Shown: piece after piece, positions 42,929-51,569 of the stretch
How the letters are laid out: each line of letters opens with the position of its first letter
Numbering within the stretch: position 1 is the first letter of the stretch
Assembly: GCA_910576855.1 (NCBI GenBank)
Contig: CAJTJP010000021.1
Span: 1 to 57,728 of the forward strand
Length of the DNA: 57,728 bases
Origin: Erysipelotrichales bacterium
GTDB lineage: Bacteria; Bacillota_I; Bacilli_A; Erysipelotrichales; Erysipelotrichaceae
Reading direction: 5' to 3'
Position numbers and translations under genes: made by a program
Notes under the pieces: model-generated
What the model was told of the DNA's origin: nothing
Database searches by the model: none
What the model saw: only the letters and a program-made list of their open reading frames with translations

Positions 42929-43807
42929 ATGAAAAAAACAATCTGTAGTTTTTTGTTATGCTTGTTGCTGTGCGCATGTGGGAGCGCTTCAGTCGCTGTA
43001 AAAGAAGGCATCGTAGTTGAATACGGTGCTGAGCTAAAGGCGGAAGATCTTACTGATGAAAAGGTAGCGCTGAAGGAAGTCAAGGGTTATGATGCTAAGA
43101 ATACCGGGGAGCAGAAGGTAACCGCTGTCTTTGTGAATGAAAAAGATAAGGAAATTGAGACGGAAATCACGCTTGAGGTGAAGGATACGAAAAAACCGGT
43201 AATCAAGTTGAAAAAGGAAAAAGTGGAAATCACTGAAGGGGATAAGTTTCATGCTGCTTCTAACATTGAGTCGGTGACGGATCTGGTAGACGGTGATCTC
43301 AAAAAGAGTGAGGATAAGAAGCTTACAAAGAACGGATATCTTATCACAAGCGATGTGAATGCCAAGAAGGCGGGAAGCTATACGGTGAAAGTAACGGCTT
43401 ATGATGTGAACGGCAATAAAGCAGAAAGCAGCTATAAGGTAACGGTAAAGAAAAAGCCACAAGAACAAAGTGAAACACAAAACAACAATCAAACAAGCAG
43501 TAATAACAACTATTCCAATAATCAAGGAAGCTATAACAAGCCGAGCTCAGGTAACACAGCCTCTAATAAGAAGCCTAGCAGCGCTTCATCAAATAATAGC
43601 GGTAGCTCATCAGGGCAAACTGCCAATAAACCTCATAAGCATTGGGGACCTGCGGTAGAGGGAATGTATTTTGACAGCGGTGATGAATTAGATGAATGGG
43701 CGATGAATTATATAATTGAACAGGGTGATAAAGGGAATATAATTGGAGCTGCATGGGGCGTATCTGAATGCTCCTGCGGGAAATTATATATAAATATGTT
43801 TTACTAG
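42929..43807 (+). CDS. Ig-like lipoprotein, tandem copy 2
   Basis: This 292-aa paralogue of the gene at 41502 has the same architecture: lipobox LCAC, Ig-like modules, Asn/Ser/Gly linker and a C-terminal HKHWGPAVEG ... AAWGVSECSCGKLYI domain. The N-terminal 190 residues are almost unchanged. Differences cluster in the linker (NNNQTSSNNNYSN...) and in DELDEWAMNYIIEQGDKGNIIG versus the corresponding segment of copy 1, which suggests the C-terminal domain is diverging. GGAGG precedes the ATG. It is directly upstream of the adhesin gene and may be cotranscribed if the hairpins are leaky. Confidence 0.85.
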   Translation: MKKTICSFLLCLLLCACGSASVAVKEGIVVEYGAELKAEDLTDEKVALKEVKGYDAKNTGEQKVTAVFVNEKDKEIETEITLEVKDTKKPVIKLKKEKVEITEGDKFHAASNIESVTDLVDGDLKKSEDKKLTKNGYLITSDVNAKKAGSYTVKVTAYDVNGNKAESSYKVTVKKKPQEQSETQNNNQTSSNNNYSNNQGSYNKPSSGNTASNKKPSSASSNNSGSSSGQTANKPHKHWGPAVEGMYFDSGDELDEWAMNYIIEQGDKGNIIGAAWGVSECSCGKLYINMFY

Positions 43808-43944
43808 ACAATCATTACGGTTGTCTTTTTATTTTAAACGCTTGAAGGAAGTATAAATTTTATAATTTTTCTAAGGCAATCCAAAGTGATTGTCTTTTTT
43901 ATGCTCACTCAAAAAATTTTTTTATAAATTTTTTGGGTTTTTTG
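43806..43944 (+). terminator. Three terminator-like hairpins after lipoprotein copy 2
   Basis: These are counterparts of the hairpins of copy 1: 43806-43833, 43873-43900 (one arm now AGGCAATC) and 43910-43944. Each has a T-rich tail. Confidence 0.65.
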
Positions 43945-44006
43945 TTTTTCATGTGTATGAAATAAATAGGGGCGATTACACACAGAAAGAAATGGAGGAA
44001 ATGATA

Positions 44007-44054
44007 ATGAAATCAAATATTAGACCACCGAATAAGAAATCGTATATAGAGTAG
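44007..44054 (+). CDS. Leader-type 15-aa ORF, copy 2
   Basis: MKSNIRPPNKKSYIE is identical to copy 1, with a TAG stop instead of TAA. GGAGG precedes it, and the adhesin ATG lies 40 bases downstream. A hairpin TAGAG/CTCTA overlaps its stop. Confidence 0.4.
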   Translation: MKSNIRPPNKKSYIE

Positions 44055-44093
44055 TATCTCTACTTTTGTGTTAATAAAAAAGGAGGAATAAAA

Positions 44094-47000
44094 ATGAGAC
44101 ACAAACTGAAAAAATTATTGAATACAACACTTGCCTGTATTATATCGTTATCAATGATTCAAGTTACTTGGACAGCGAAAGCTGCTGTTCATAAAGTTAC
44201 AGAGAAATTTCCCGGAGGTTGGATGAACAACGGACTGGTTACAGGAGAAGGCGCAATACTTAAAGTGGATGGAAAGGTAGCCTTTTGTCTGCAGGCTGAA
44301 ATTCCTGCCAGTACAGGGGATAATGAAGAAATTGATCCAAGTGATATAAATTTAACAACAAGGACAATGAACACATTGGCTTTGATCGCATGGTACGGTT
44401 ACCGCAGTCAACCATCAACGACAAACTATTTTCTTACGCAAAACCTGATATGGGATTACTTAGGAGACGGCAGAAACTATGTATCAAGTTCAGCTTATCC
44501 TACCAAGGAGAGTATGCAAAGCTTCTTTGATACTGTCATGGAAAAGGTGAATCATTTTCATGATTTTCCAAGCTTTCATGCTAAAAACTATACAGCTAAT
44601 GTAAATGAACCCTTAAAAATCAAAGATACAAACAAAGTATTGAGTGGACTAACTATAGGGAGTGTAGAAGGTGCTGATGTCAAAAAGGATCCAAACGATA
44701 AAAATACTTTGTTAGTTACACCACATGCCAACAGTGCTGATACAATAACGATTAGATTTAATCGAGGCATGACTACCGAACAGACACAAACTAATTTTGT
44801 GGTACGTGATGGCAACAGCCAAGGTGTATCTCCTTGTTTATCGGGACGAGATCCCTATGGAGCTTATGTTAAAGTCAATGTCCAGAAATACGGACATCTT
44901 GAATTAAAGAAGCTGGATAAACAAAGCGGTAAGGTTGTAAAGAAAGCCGGTGTAGAGTTTGATGTCTTTAAGGAAAACGGTACTAAGGTAGCTACTATTG
45001 CGACTAATAATAACGGTATCGCTTCATTAAAGAATCTGTTGTTCGGTAAGTATTATGCACTTGAAAAAACAGAACCTGATAAATATTTCATCAGTAATGA
45101 AAGAATCAATTTTGAAATCAAAGAGAGTGATGTAACGATTCAGAAGTCTTTAGCGAACGATCAAATCAGAGGCAGAATTGAGCTTTCCAAAGAGGATTGT
45201 GAGGTTGGTAAAAGACCTCAAGGTGATGCAAAGCTCTTTCATGCCGAATATACCTTATACGCAAAAGAGGATATCTTAGATCCTGCCGATGATTCTGTTA
45301 TTTATCCTGCCGGTACTGAAATTGCCAAAGCTTCTATCGGTGAAAACTATAAGGCAGCCTTCGATAATCTGTATTTAGGAAGATACAAGATAAAGGAAAC
45401 GAAAGCGCCGAAAGGTTATCTTATCGATGAAAGAGAATATGAAGTGAATCTTACTTCTGATGCTTATGTCAAAACTGTATCAAGCTGTGATTCTGTAATG
45501 AAACAAGCGTTTAAGATTGCGAAGTTTAGTGATCCCGATGGTTCGGGCGGTGTCAAGCCGGCATTAAAAGGCGCAGAGTTTACAGCTATCTTGAATCGCT
45601 ATGTAGAACAATACGGCTGGGATATGGCTTTACAAATTGCACAAGACCCTGATGATGATCGTATCCTTGACAGTGAATGGGATGTGTTGATCACAAGTGA
45701 TGAAGGTACTGCGACAAGTAAGCCTTTGCCGTTCGGTAATTATTTGGTGAAGGAAACCAAAACACCCGGTAATCCCGGTGATTATGAAACAGCTCCCGAT
45801 TTCTATGTAAACATTGAAAAGGACAGTGAGATCCCTATGAATTATCTGTATATCAATGATCCTGAGTTTACAACGATCATCGCAATCGTGAAAAAGGATG
45901 CAGAAACTCATAATATCATTGAGTTAGAAGGCGCAACCTTTAAAATCAAATGTTTAGAGAAAAACAGTAAATTTGAAGCAGGAGAGTATGTAAACTGGTG
46001 GCAATGGAATCCGATTCCTCATACAGTAGATACCTTTACGACAACAGAAAACGGAACGGTAATGCTGCCGGAGGAGCTGCCGATTGGTTTATATCAGCTC
46101 GAGGAAATCAAAGCACCGAACGGTTATCTGTTAGCGAAAAGCGGCAAACCGTTCAGAATCAGCGGTAACGGCATTCACCAACAGTTAGGACCCGATGATA
46201 CTACCATCGTAACTACGATCACCTTTGATGATACACCGGTAAAAGGACAAGTGAAGCTTCAAAAGGAAGCGATGTTGTTTCAGGGTTATACTTCAACGAA
46301 TACAAAGTATGGGGAATTGTTTACACCTGTTTATGAAAGAGGATTACTTGCGAATGTGAAGTTTGAAATCAAAGCGAAAACGGATATTATCGGAGCTGAC
46401 GGTAAGCTGTGGTATCGTGCCGGACAACGAGTAGAGGTACTTACAACGGACGGAGAAACGATAACGACATCAAGCCAATTACCGATCGGAACTGAAGGAC
46501 ATAATATCTACAGTATACAGGAAATAGAAACAGCGGAAGGTTATGTATTAGATGATACGATCCATTATTTTCGTTTCGATTATGCAGATGAAAATACTGC
46601 GATCGTTGATCCGACATGGTTGGATGAAAACGGAAATGAAATAGAAGTAGATGAAATCTTAACCTTAGATAATCAACATCAGACAAGCATTACTCCTGTC
46701 ATGAAGCATATGGAAATATCTGACAATAAAGACAAAACAGAGGCATATAAACAGGTAGTGTTCGGGATTTTCAGTGAACAGGTGGAACAGTTAGAAAAGG
46801 ATTCCTTAGTCGCTGTACTTGATGTAGATGAGAATGGAAAAGCGGAAGGCACCTTGACAGAGAAAGGAACTTATTACATGCAGGAGCTGTCAACCGATAA
46901 TGATTATGTGCTGTCTGATGAAAAATATCCGTTTAGTTATAACTATAACGGAGATGTTCAACAAGTCATCGAAGTAAACGGCGGCAAACCTATCTATAAC

Positions 47001-48839
47001 TATTTAAAAAGAGGAACGATTGAAGTCTATAAACAGGATGCAGACAGTAAGCTGCCGTTGATGAATGTATGTTTTGAACTTGCGACAGACAAAGACTTTA
47101 CTCATATCATCAAAACCACATGGACAGATGAAAACGGAAATGCGATTTTTGATAAATTGGAAGCCAATCATACATATTACATCAGAGAAAAATATGACGG
47201 AAATCATGATATGGTAGATAAGGGATACGTATATGATCCAAGTATTCATGAAATAACCTTGAACGATGTAGAAATAGTCAAAGTGAATTTAACCAATACC
47301 CAAGTCAAAGGCAAGGTACAATTTACGAAAACAGGAGAAAGCTTCCATGATGTTGAAATCATAGAAGGTGCCTTCGGTAAGGAACATCATCCAATTTGGT
47401 CGCAAGGCAATCTGTTAGGAGCTGAGCTGACAATCAAAGCGGCAGAGGACATCACCACATGGGATCAAACAGAGCACTACAAGAAAGGCGATATCGTAAC
47501 AGTACTTGAATCTGATTGGCAGACTACCGACAGCTTATTACTGCCTGTAGGAAAGTATGAAGCTTATGAATCAAAAACACCGCATGGTTATATCAAAGAT
47601 GAAACGATTTATACCTTTGAAATCAAACCAAACGGAAAAGCAGAGCTTCAGCTGAACGGTATCTCTATCAATAACGAAAGAGCGAAGGTCAATCTTGATT
47701 TCACAAAGGCATTAGAGAAACAGGAAACCTTTATTAACAGTAAAGCTTATCAAGATGTTGTCTTTGGCTTATATGCGAGAGAGGATATCTATAACTATAT
47801 GGGGAAGGTAGTGATCAAAAACGGCTCATTGATCGGTATCTCACATATCGATGAACAAGGTCATTTAACCAACACCTTTGATTTACCTAACGGTGTATAT
47901 TACTTCAAGGAGCTGCAGACAAACGATCAATATCAATTAGATACAACCGAGTATGACTTTGAGGTAGGTTATCCGGGAGAGGAAGTCAAGGAATATACGA
48001 TCGAAATCAATGAAGGAGATCCAATCAACAATGATCTAAAACGAGGCAGCATTGAGATCATTAAAACTACAAAGGATGCCCTGCATTACACAAAGACAGA
48101 ACAGGAATACGCAGACTCTTTCCGGAATATGGAAGGATATGCCAAAATCTACCGTAATCCATTAATAAAGGACAATACAAATTATCTGGCAGGAGTAACC
48201 TTTGAAATAGCTACAGATAAGGACTTCACTAATATCATTGATACAAAGAAAACGGACGGTACTGGTCGTATTGTATTCGATGCGCTTGAGCTCGGCACCT
48301 ACTACATCAAAGAAAAGTCCACATTGGCACACTATGTCTTGACTGATGAGGTGTTCAAGGTAGAGCTTACCAAGCACGGACAATTTGAAACGATCCATGT
48401 GGATAACGAGCTTATGAAAACAAACATTGGAATTCACAAGGTAGATGAAACAGACAAGACGATTGCTTTACAAGGCGCGGAGTTTACGATGTATGCGGAT
48501 AAGGAATGTACCCAAAAACTCTCAAAAGCAGTTACCGATCAATCAGGCAACGCGAGTTTCAAGGATATCACCTTTGGCACTACAGTATACATAAAGGAAA
48601 CCAAAGCGCCTAGTGGTTATGAGTTATCCGGCAAAGTAACAAAAGTGACAATCAACGATGAATGGATCAATAAAGAATCAAGAAACAGAGTCATCGAAAT
48701 CACCAACCGCAAAATTCCTAGAACTCCGAATACAGGCGATAACACCGATCGTTCCTCATCATTCCTACTGATGTTATCATCCCTTATCCTCATAACAATC
48801 ACAAAGCGCGCAAATCATCAGCGCATCAAATCCAATTAA
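44094..48839 (+). CDS. Thioester-domain adhesin with Cna-B repeats and NTGD sorting signal
   Basis: This 1581-aa surface protein has a signal peptide (about residues 1-31). An N-terminal thioester-type domain has Cys in VAFCLQAE and Gln in LTQNLIWDYLG, the residues that form the internal thioester bond in TED adhesins. About ten SpaA/Cna-B-like repeats follow, each starting with a strand containing Lys (LELKKLDK, VKLQKEA, TIEVYKQD, VQFTKTG, IGIHKVD) and ending with an (E/K)ETKAPxGY- or LYxKE-type strand containing Glu or Asn for isopeptide bonds. The C-terminus is TPNTGDN, a TM helix and basic residues, a sortase signal. AAAGGAGG precedes the ATG. This architecture indicates covalent attachment to host surfaces. 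No sortase lies nearby. Confidence 0.92.
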   Translation: MRHKLKKLLNTTLACIISLSMIQVTWTAKAAVHKVTEKFPGGWMNNGLVTGEGAILKVDGKVAFCLQAEIPASTGDNEEIDPSDINLTTRTMNTLALIAWYGYRSQPSTTNYFLTQNLIWDYLGDGRNYVSSSAYPTKESMQSFFDTVMEKVNHFHDFPSFHAKNYTANVNEPLKIKDTNKVLSGLTIGSVEGADVKKDPNDKNTLLVTPHANSADTITIRFNRGMTTEQTQTNFVVRDGNSQGVSPCLSGRDPYGAYVKVNVQKYGHLELKKLDKQSGKVVKKAGVEFDVFKENGTKVATIATNNNGIASLKNLLFGKYYALEKTEPDKYFISNERINFEIKESDVTIQKSLANDQIRGRIELSKEDCEVGKRPQGDAKLFHAEYTLYAKEDILDPADDSVIYPAGTEIAKASIGENYKAAFDNLYLGRYKIKETKAPKGYLIDEREYEVNLTSDAYVKTVSSCDSVMKQAFKIAKFSDPDGSGGVKPALKGAEFTAILNRYVEQYGWDMALQIAQDPDDDRILDSEWDVLITSDEGTATSKPLPFGNYLVKETKTPGNPGDYETAPDFYVNIEKDSEIPMNYLYINDPEFTTIIAIVKKDAETHNIIELEGATFKIKCLEKNSKFEAGEYVNWWQWNPIPHTVDTFTTTENGTVMLPEELPIGLYQLEEIKAPNGYLLAKSGKPFRISGNGIHQQLGPDDTTIVTTITFDDTPVKGQVKLQKEAMLFQGYTSTNTKYGELFTPVYERGLLANVKFEIKAKTDIIGADGKLWYRAGQRVEVLTTDGETITTSSQLPIGTEGHNIYSIQEIETAEGYVLDDTIHYFRFDYADENTAIVDPTWLDENGNEIEVDEILTLDNQHQTSITPVMKHMEISDNKDKTEAYKQVVFGIFSEQVEQLEKDSLVAVLDVDENGKAEGTLTEKGTYYMQELSTDNDYVLSDEKYPFSYNYNGDVQQVIEVNGGKPIYNYLKRGTIEVYKQDADSKLPLMNVCFELATDKDFTHIIKTTWTDENGNAIFDKLEANHTYYIREKYDGNHDMVDKGYVYDPSIHEITLNDVEIVKVNLTNTQVKGKVQFTKTGESFHDVEIIEGAFGKEHHPIWSQGNLLGAELTIKAAEDITTWDQTEHYKKGDIVTVLESDWQTTDSLLLPVGKYEAYESKTPHGYIKDETIYTFEIKPNGKAELQLNGISINNERAKVNLDFTKALEKQETFINSKAYQDVVFGLYAREDIYNYMGKVVIKNGSLIGISHIDEQGHLTNTFDLPNGVYYFKELQTNDQYQLDTTEYDFEVGYPGEEVKEYTIEINEGDPINNDLKRGSIEIIKTTKDALHYTKTEQEYADSFRNMEGYAKIYRNPLIKDNTNYLAGVTFEIATDKDFTNIIDTKKTDGTGRIVFDALELGTYYIKEKSTLAHYVLTDEVFKVELTKHGQFETIHVDNELMKTNIGIHKVDETDKTIALQGAEFTMYADKECTQKLSKAVTDQSGNASFKDITFGTTVYIKETKAPSGYELSGKVTKVTINDEWINKESRNRVIEITNRKIPRTPNTGDNTDRSSSFLLMLSSLILITITKRANHQRIKSN

Positions 48840-48946
48840 CTTTGACAACAGCCTCTACCCAATGTTTTACAGAGCCCTTCTCATGAGAAAAGCGGCAGAA
48901 TCCACTCTGTCGCCTTAACATCACTTCTAGCTGTTTCTCAACAAGC

Positions 48947-51376
48947 TTACTTTACAATAACCGGCTTGATATTCCAAATTTCATCCGCATACTGCTGAAT
49001 TGTACGATCACTGGAGAAGAAGCCCGACTGTGCAATGTTCACAAGACACATTCTTGCCCATGCCTGTTTTTCTGCATAACGCTTGTCAATATTACGTTGC
49101 GCAAACGCATAAGCATCATAATCTGCCAACAATAAATATTCATCATTCTTAAACATCAGTTCATTATAAATCGTTTTAAACGCATTCGGATCATTACTGA
49201 ACGTATCATCAATCAACGCAGAAATAATTTTCTGCAGTGTAGGATTTTGATTATACTTATCCCACGCATTATACATATTATCCATCTTGATCAATGCCAC
49301 ATCATCGGCACGCAAACCGAAGATTTCCGCATTTTCAAAACCAACGCGTTCAACGATTTCAACATTGGCACCGTCCATGGTACCTAAGGTAATCGCACCG
49401 TTCATCATAAACTTCATATTACCGGTACCGCTTGCTTCCTTACCGGCCGTAGAAATCTGTTGAGAAACATCTGCCGCATTCTGCAGGATTTCAGCAATTG
49501 AAACACCGTAATTCGGCAGGAATACGACCTTCATCATTGAGGATACATGCGGATCGTTGTTTACCTTATCCGCAACACAGTGAATCAGCTTGATAACCTC
49601 TTTCGCAAATACATAAGAAGGAGCTGCCTTCGCCGCAAAGATAAAGGTTCTCGGCGCAATCTTAAAGCTTGGATCCTCCTTCATCTGTAAATACAGATGA
49701 ATAATATGCATTACATTCAACAGCTGACGCTTATACGCATGCAGTCGCTTTGCCTGTACATCAAAGATTGAATTTACATCAACCTCAATGCCGGTAGCTT
49801 CTTTGATATAATCAGCCAAAATCTGCTTACGCTCAAGCTTCACATCCATAAAGGCCTTTTGAAGCTTTTCATCATCCACATGCTTCATTAAATCCTCAAG
49901 CTTACTTGGATTTGTTTTAAATTCATCTCCGATATAAGAAGCAATCAGATTCGTAAGCTGCGGATTAGAATACAATAACCAACGACGATGAGTAATACCG
50001 TTTGTCTTATTATTAAACTTATGCGGATAAATGGTATGGAAGCTTTTCATAACATCTTCCATTAAAATACGTGTATGCAGTGCCGCAACGCCGTTTACAC
50101 TGTGAGAACCGACAATCGCTAAATGTGCCATATGCACCTGACCGTCCTTCAGTATAGCGACCTCGTTTACCAATTCAGGATGACCGTAATCATGACCTAC
50201 TTGGAAGCGGAAGCGCTGATCGATTTCCTCAATAATCATATAAATACGCGGTAACAGCTTCTGCACATAAGAAATATTCCATTTTTCCAGTGCCTCACTC
50301 AATACCGTATGGTTTGTATAAGACATTGTTTTCGTTGTAATATCCCATGCCTGATCCCAACCATAGCCATAATCATCCATCAACAAGCGCATTAATTCCG
50401 GTATACATAAAACCGGATGCGTATCATTTAACTGAATACTGATCTTATCAGCTAAATTATCCAAAGAAGGATACACGCGCAAATGCTGCTTCAAAATGGC
50501 TGTCAATCCGGCACATACAAAGAAATACTGCTGTTTCAAACGCAACAGCTTACCGCTTTCGGTAGAATCATCCGGATATACATTCAGATTAATTTCCTCA
50601 ACCTCGTGCATATACGCAGATAAATCCTTGGAATTCACCGCTTCATCAGCTACCTCTGCCGACCAAAGACGAAGGGTATTTGTAAGCTTTGTGTTATATC
50701 CGACAATCGGTACATCATAAGGCACAGCACGCACTACCATTTCCGGAATATGATTGACAACTGCCTTGCCGTCATGTCCCATCCACATATCAACATGACC
50801 GCCGAATTTCACATCAACCGCATGCTTTGGCTTTCTGACCTCCCAAACATTACCGAGCTTCATCCAGTTATCAGGAAGCTCAACCTGCTCATTATTTCTG
50901 ATATCCTGTTTAAACAAGCCGTACTGATAACGAATACAATTACCATGCCCCGGCAAATTCAAGCTTGCCAAGGAATCCAAGAAGCAAGCAGCCAAACGAC
51001 CTAAACCGCCGTTTCCTAAACCGGCATCACTTTCCAAATCCTCAAGCTCATTGATATCGATATCCAAATCTGCCAAGCCGTCCTTGACAATATCATAAAT
51101 ACCTAAGTTCATCAGATTATTTGTCATTAATCTTCCCATTAAAAATTCCATTGAGAAATAATGCATCTGTTTCTGTTCCTTAGCTGCGATTGCTTCCTTG
51201 CTTGACTTCCAATTCACACTCGCAAAATCACGAATCATTTCACCGAGTACCATATACTTTTCTGTCTTATGTGCCTGTTCAATTGAGCGACCGTATTTCT
51301 CGATCACCCTGCGCTTATATTCTTCTTTAAATTCATCCTTGTTTTGAAATTTATTTTTCGCTGTTTCTTTTTTCAT
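48947..51376 (-). CDS. glgP: Glycogen/starch phosphorylase
   Basis: This 809-aa PLP enzyme releases glucose 1-phosphate from alpha-1,4-glucans. Family segments can be seen: YFSMEFLMGR, AGLGNGGLGRLAACFLDSLA, NDTHPVL, ASGTGNMKFMMNGAITLGTMDGANVEI (with the PLP-binding Lys before FMMNGA). The start at 51376 follows GAGAGGTG; a GTG three codons earlier lies in the site. The length is that of the family. glgB follows upstream on the same strand, and glgC/glgA are not in the window, so degradation is linked to branching here. Confidence 0.97.
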   Translation of the reverse strand: MKKETAKNKFQNKDEFKEEYKRRVIEKYGRSIEQAHKTEKYMVLGEMIRDFASVNWKSSKEAIAAKEQKQMHYFSMEFLMGRLMTNNLMNLGIYDIVKDGLADLDIDINELEDLESDAGLGNGGLGRLAACFLDSLASLNLPGHGNCIRYQYGLFKQDIRNNEQVELPDNWMKLGNVWEVRKPKHAVDVKFGGHVDMWMGHDGKAVVNHIPEMVVRAVPYDVPIVGYNTKLTNTLRLWSAEVADEAVNSKDLSAYMHEVEEINLNVYPDDSTESGKLLRLKQQYFFVCAGLTAILKQHLRVYPSLDNLADKISIQLNDTHPVLCIPELMRLLMDDYGYGWDQAWDITTKTMSYTNHTVLSEALEKWNISYVQKLLPRIYMIIEEIDQRFRFQVGHDYGHPELVNEVAILKDGQVHMAHLAIVGSHSVNGVAALHTRILMEDVMKSFHTIYPHKFNNKTNGITHRRWLLYSNPQLTNLIASYIGDEFKTNPSKLEDLMKHVDDEKLQKAFMDVKLERKQILADYIKEATGIEVDVNSIFDVQAKRLHAYKRQLLNVMHIIHLYLQMKEDPSFKIAPRTFIFAAKAAPSYVFAKEVIKLIHCVADKVNNDPHVSSMMKVVFLPNYGVSIAEILQNAADVSQQISTAGKEASGTGNMKFMMNGAITLGTMDGANVEIVERVGFENAEIFGLRADDVALIKMDNMYNAWDKYNQNPTLQKIISALIDDTFSNDPNAFKTIYNELMFKNDEYLLLADYDAYAFAQRNIDKRYAEKQAWARMCLVNIAQSGFFSSDRTIQQYADEIWNIKPVIVK

Positions 51377-51519
51377 TCTTTTCACCTCTCGTAAGCATTA
51401 TTTTACCAAAAATTTCATCAAAAGACAAATCCTACATGGATATACTATGTATCTCATGAAGATTCATCTCCTGCCTATAGTATGCACAACTCCCTTATAT
51501 TTAAGCGTCAAGCACCCAA

Positions 51520-51556
51520 GAAAAGGAAGTATTTTACCTAAAACACTTCCTTTTAT
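51520..51556. terminator. Terminator between glgB and glgP
   Basis: AAAAGGAAGT ATTTT ... ACTTCCTTTT is a 10-bp stem with inner TTTT/AAAA pairing. It can act on both strands and lies just after glgB. Confidence 0.7.
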
Positions 51557-51569
51557 CTGTCATATCAGT

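Larger units (their letters stand above)
41428..44160 (+). repeat. Tandem duplication of about 1.42 kb
   Basis: The order promoter - lipoprotein gene - three hairpins - 15-aa ORF - start of an adhesin gene appears twice. Equivalent points are 41502/42929 (lipoprotein ATG), 42384/43805 (stop), 42588/44007 (15-aa ORF) and 42676/44094 (adhesin ATG), so the offset is 1427 falling to 1418. The two units run roughly 41428-42740 and 42857-44160. The copies differ by scattered substitutions and small indels, mainly in the Asn/Ser linker, the C-terminal end of the lipoprotein and the promoter-proximal part. Confidence 0.9.
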
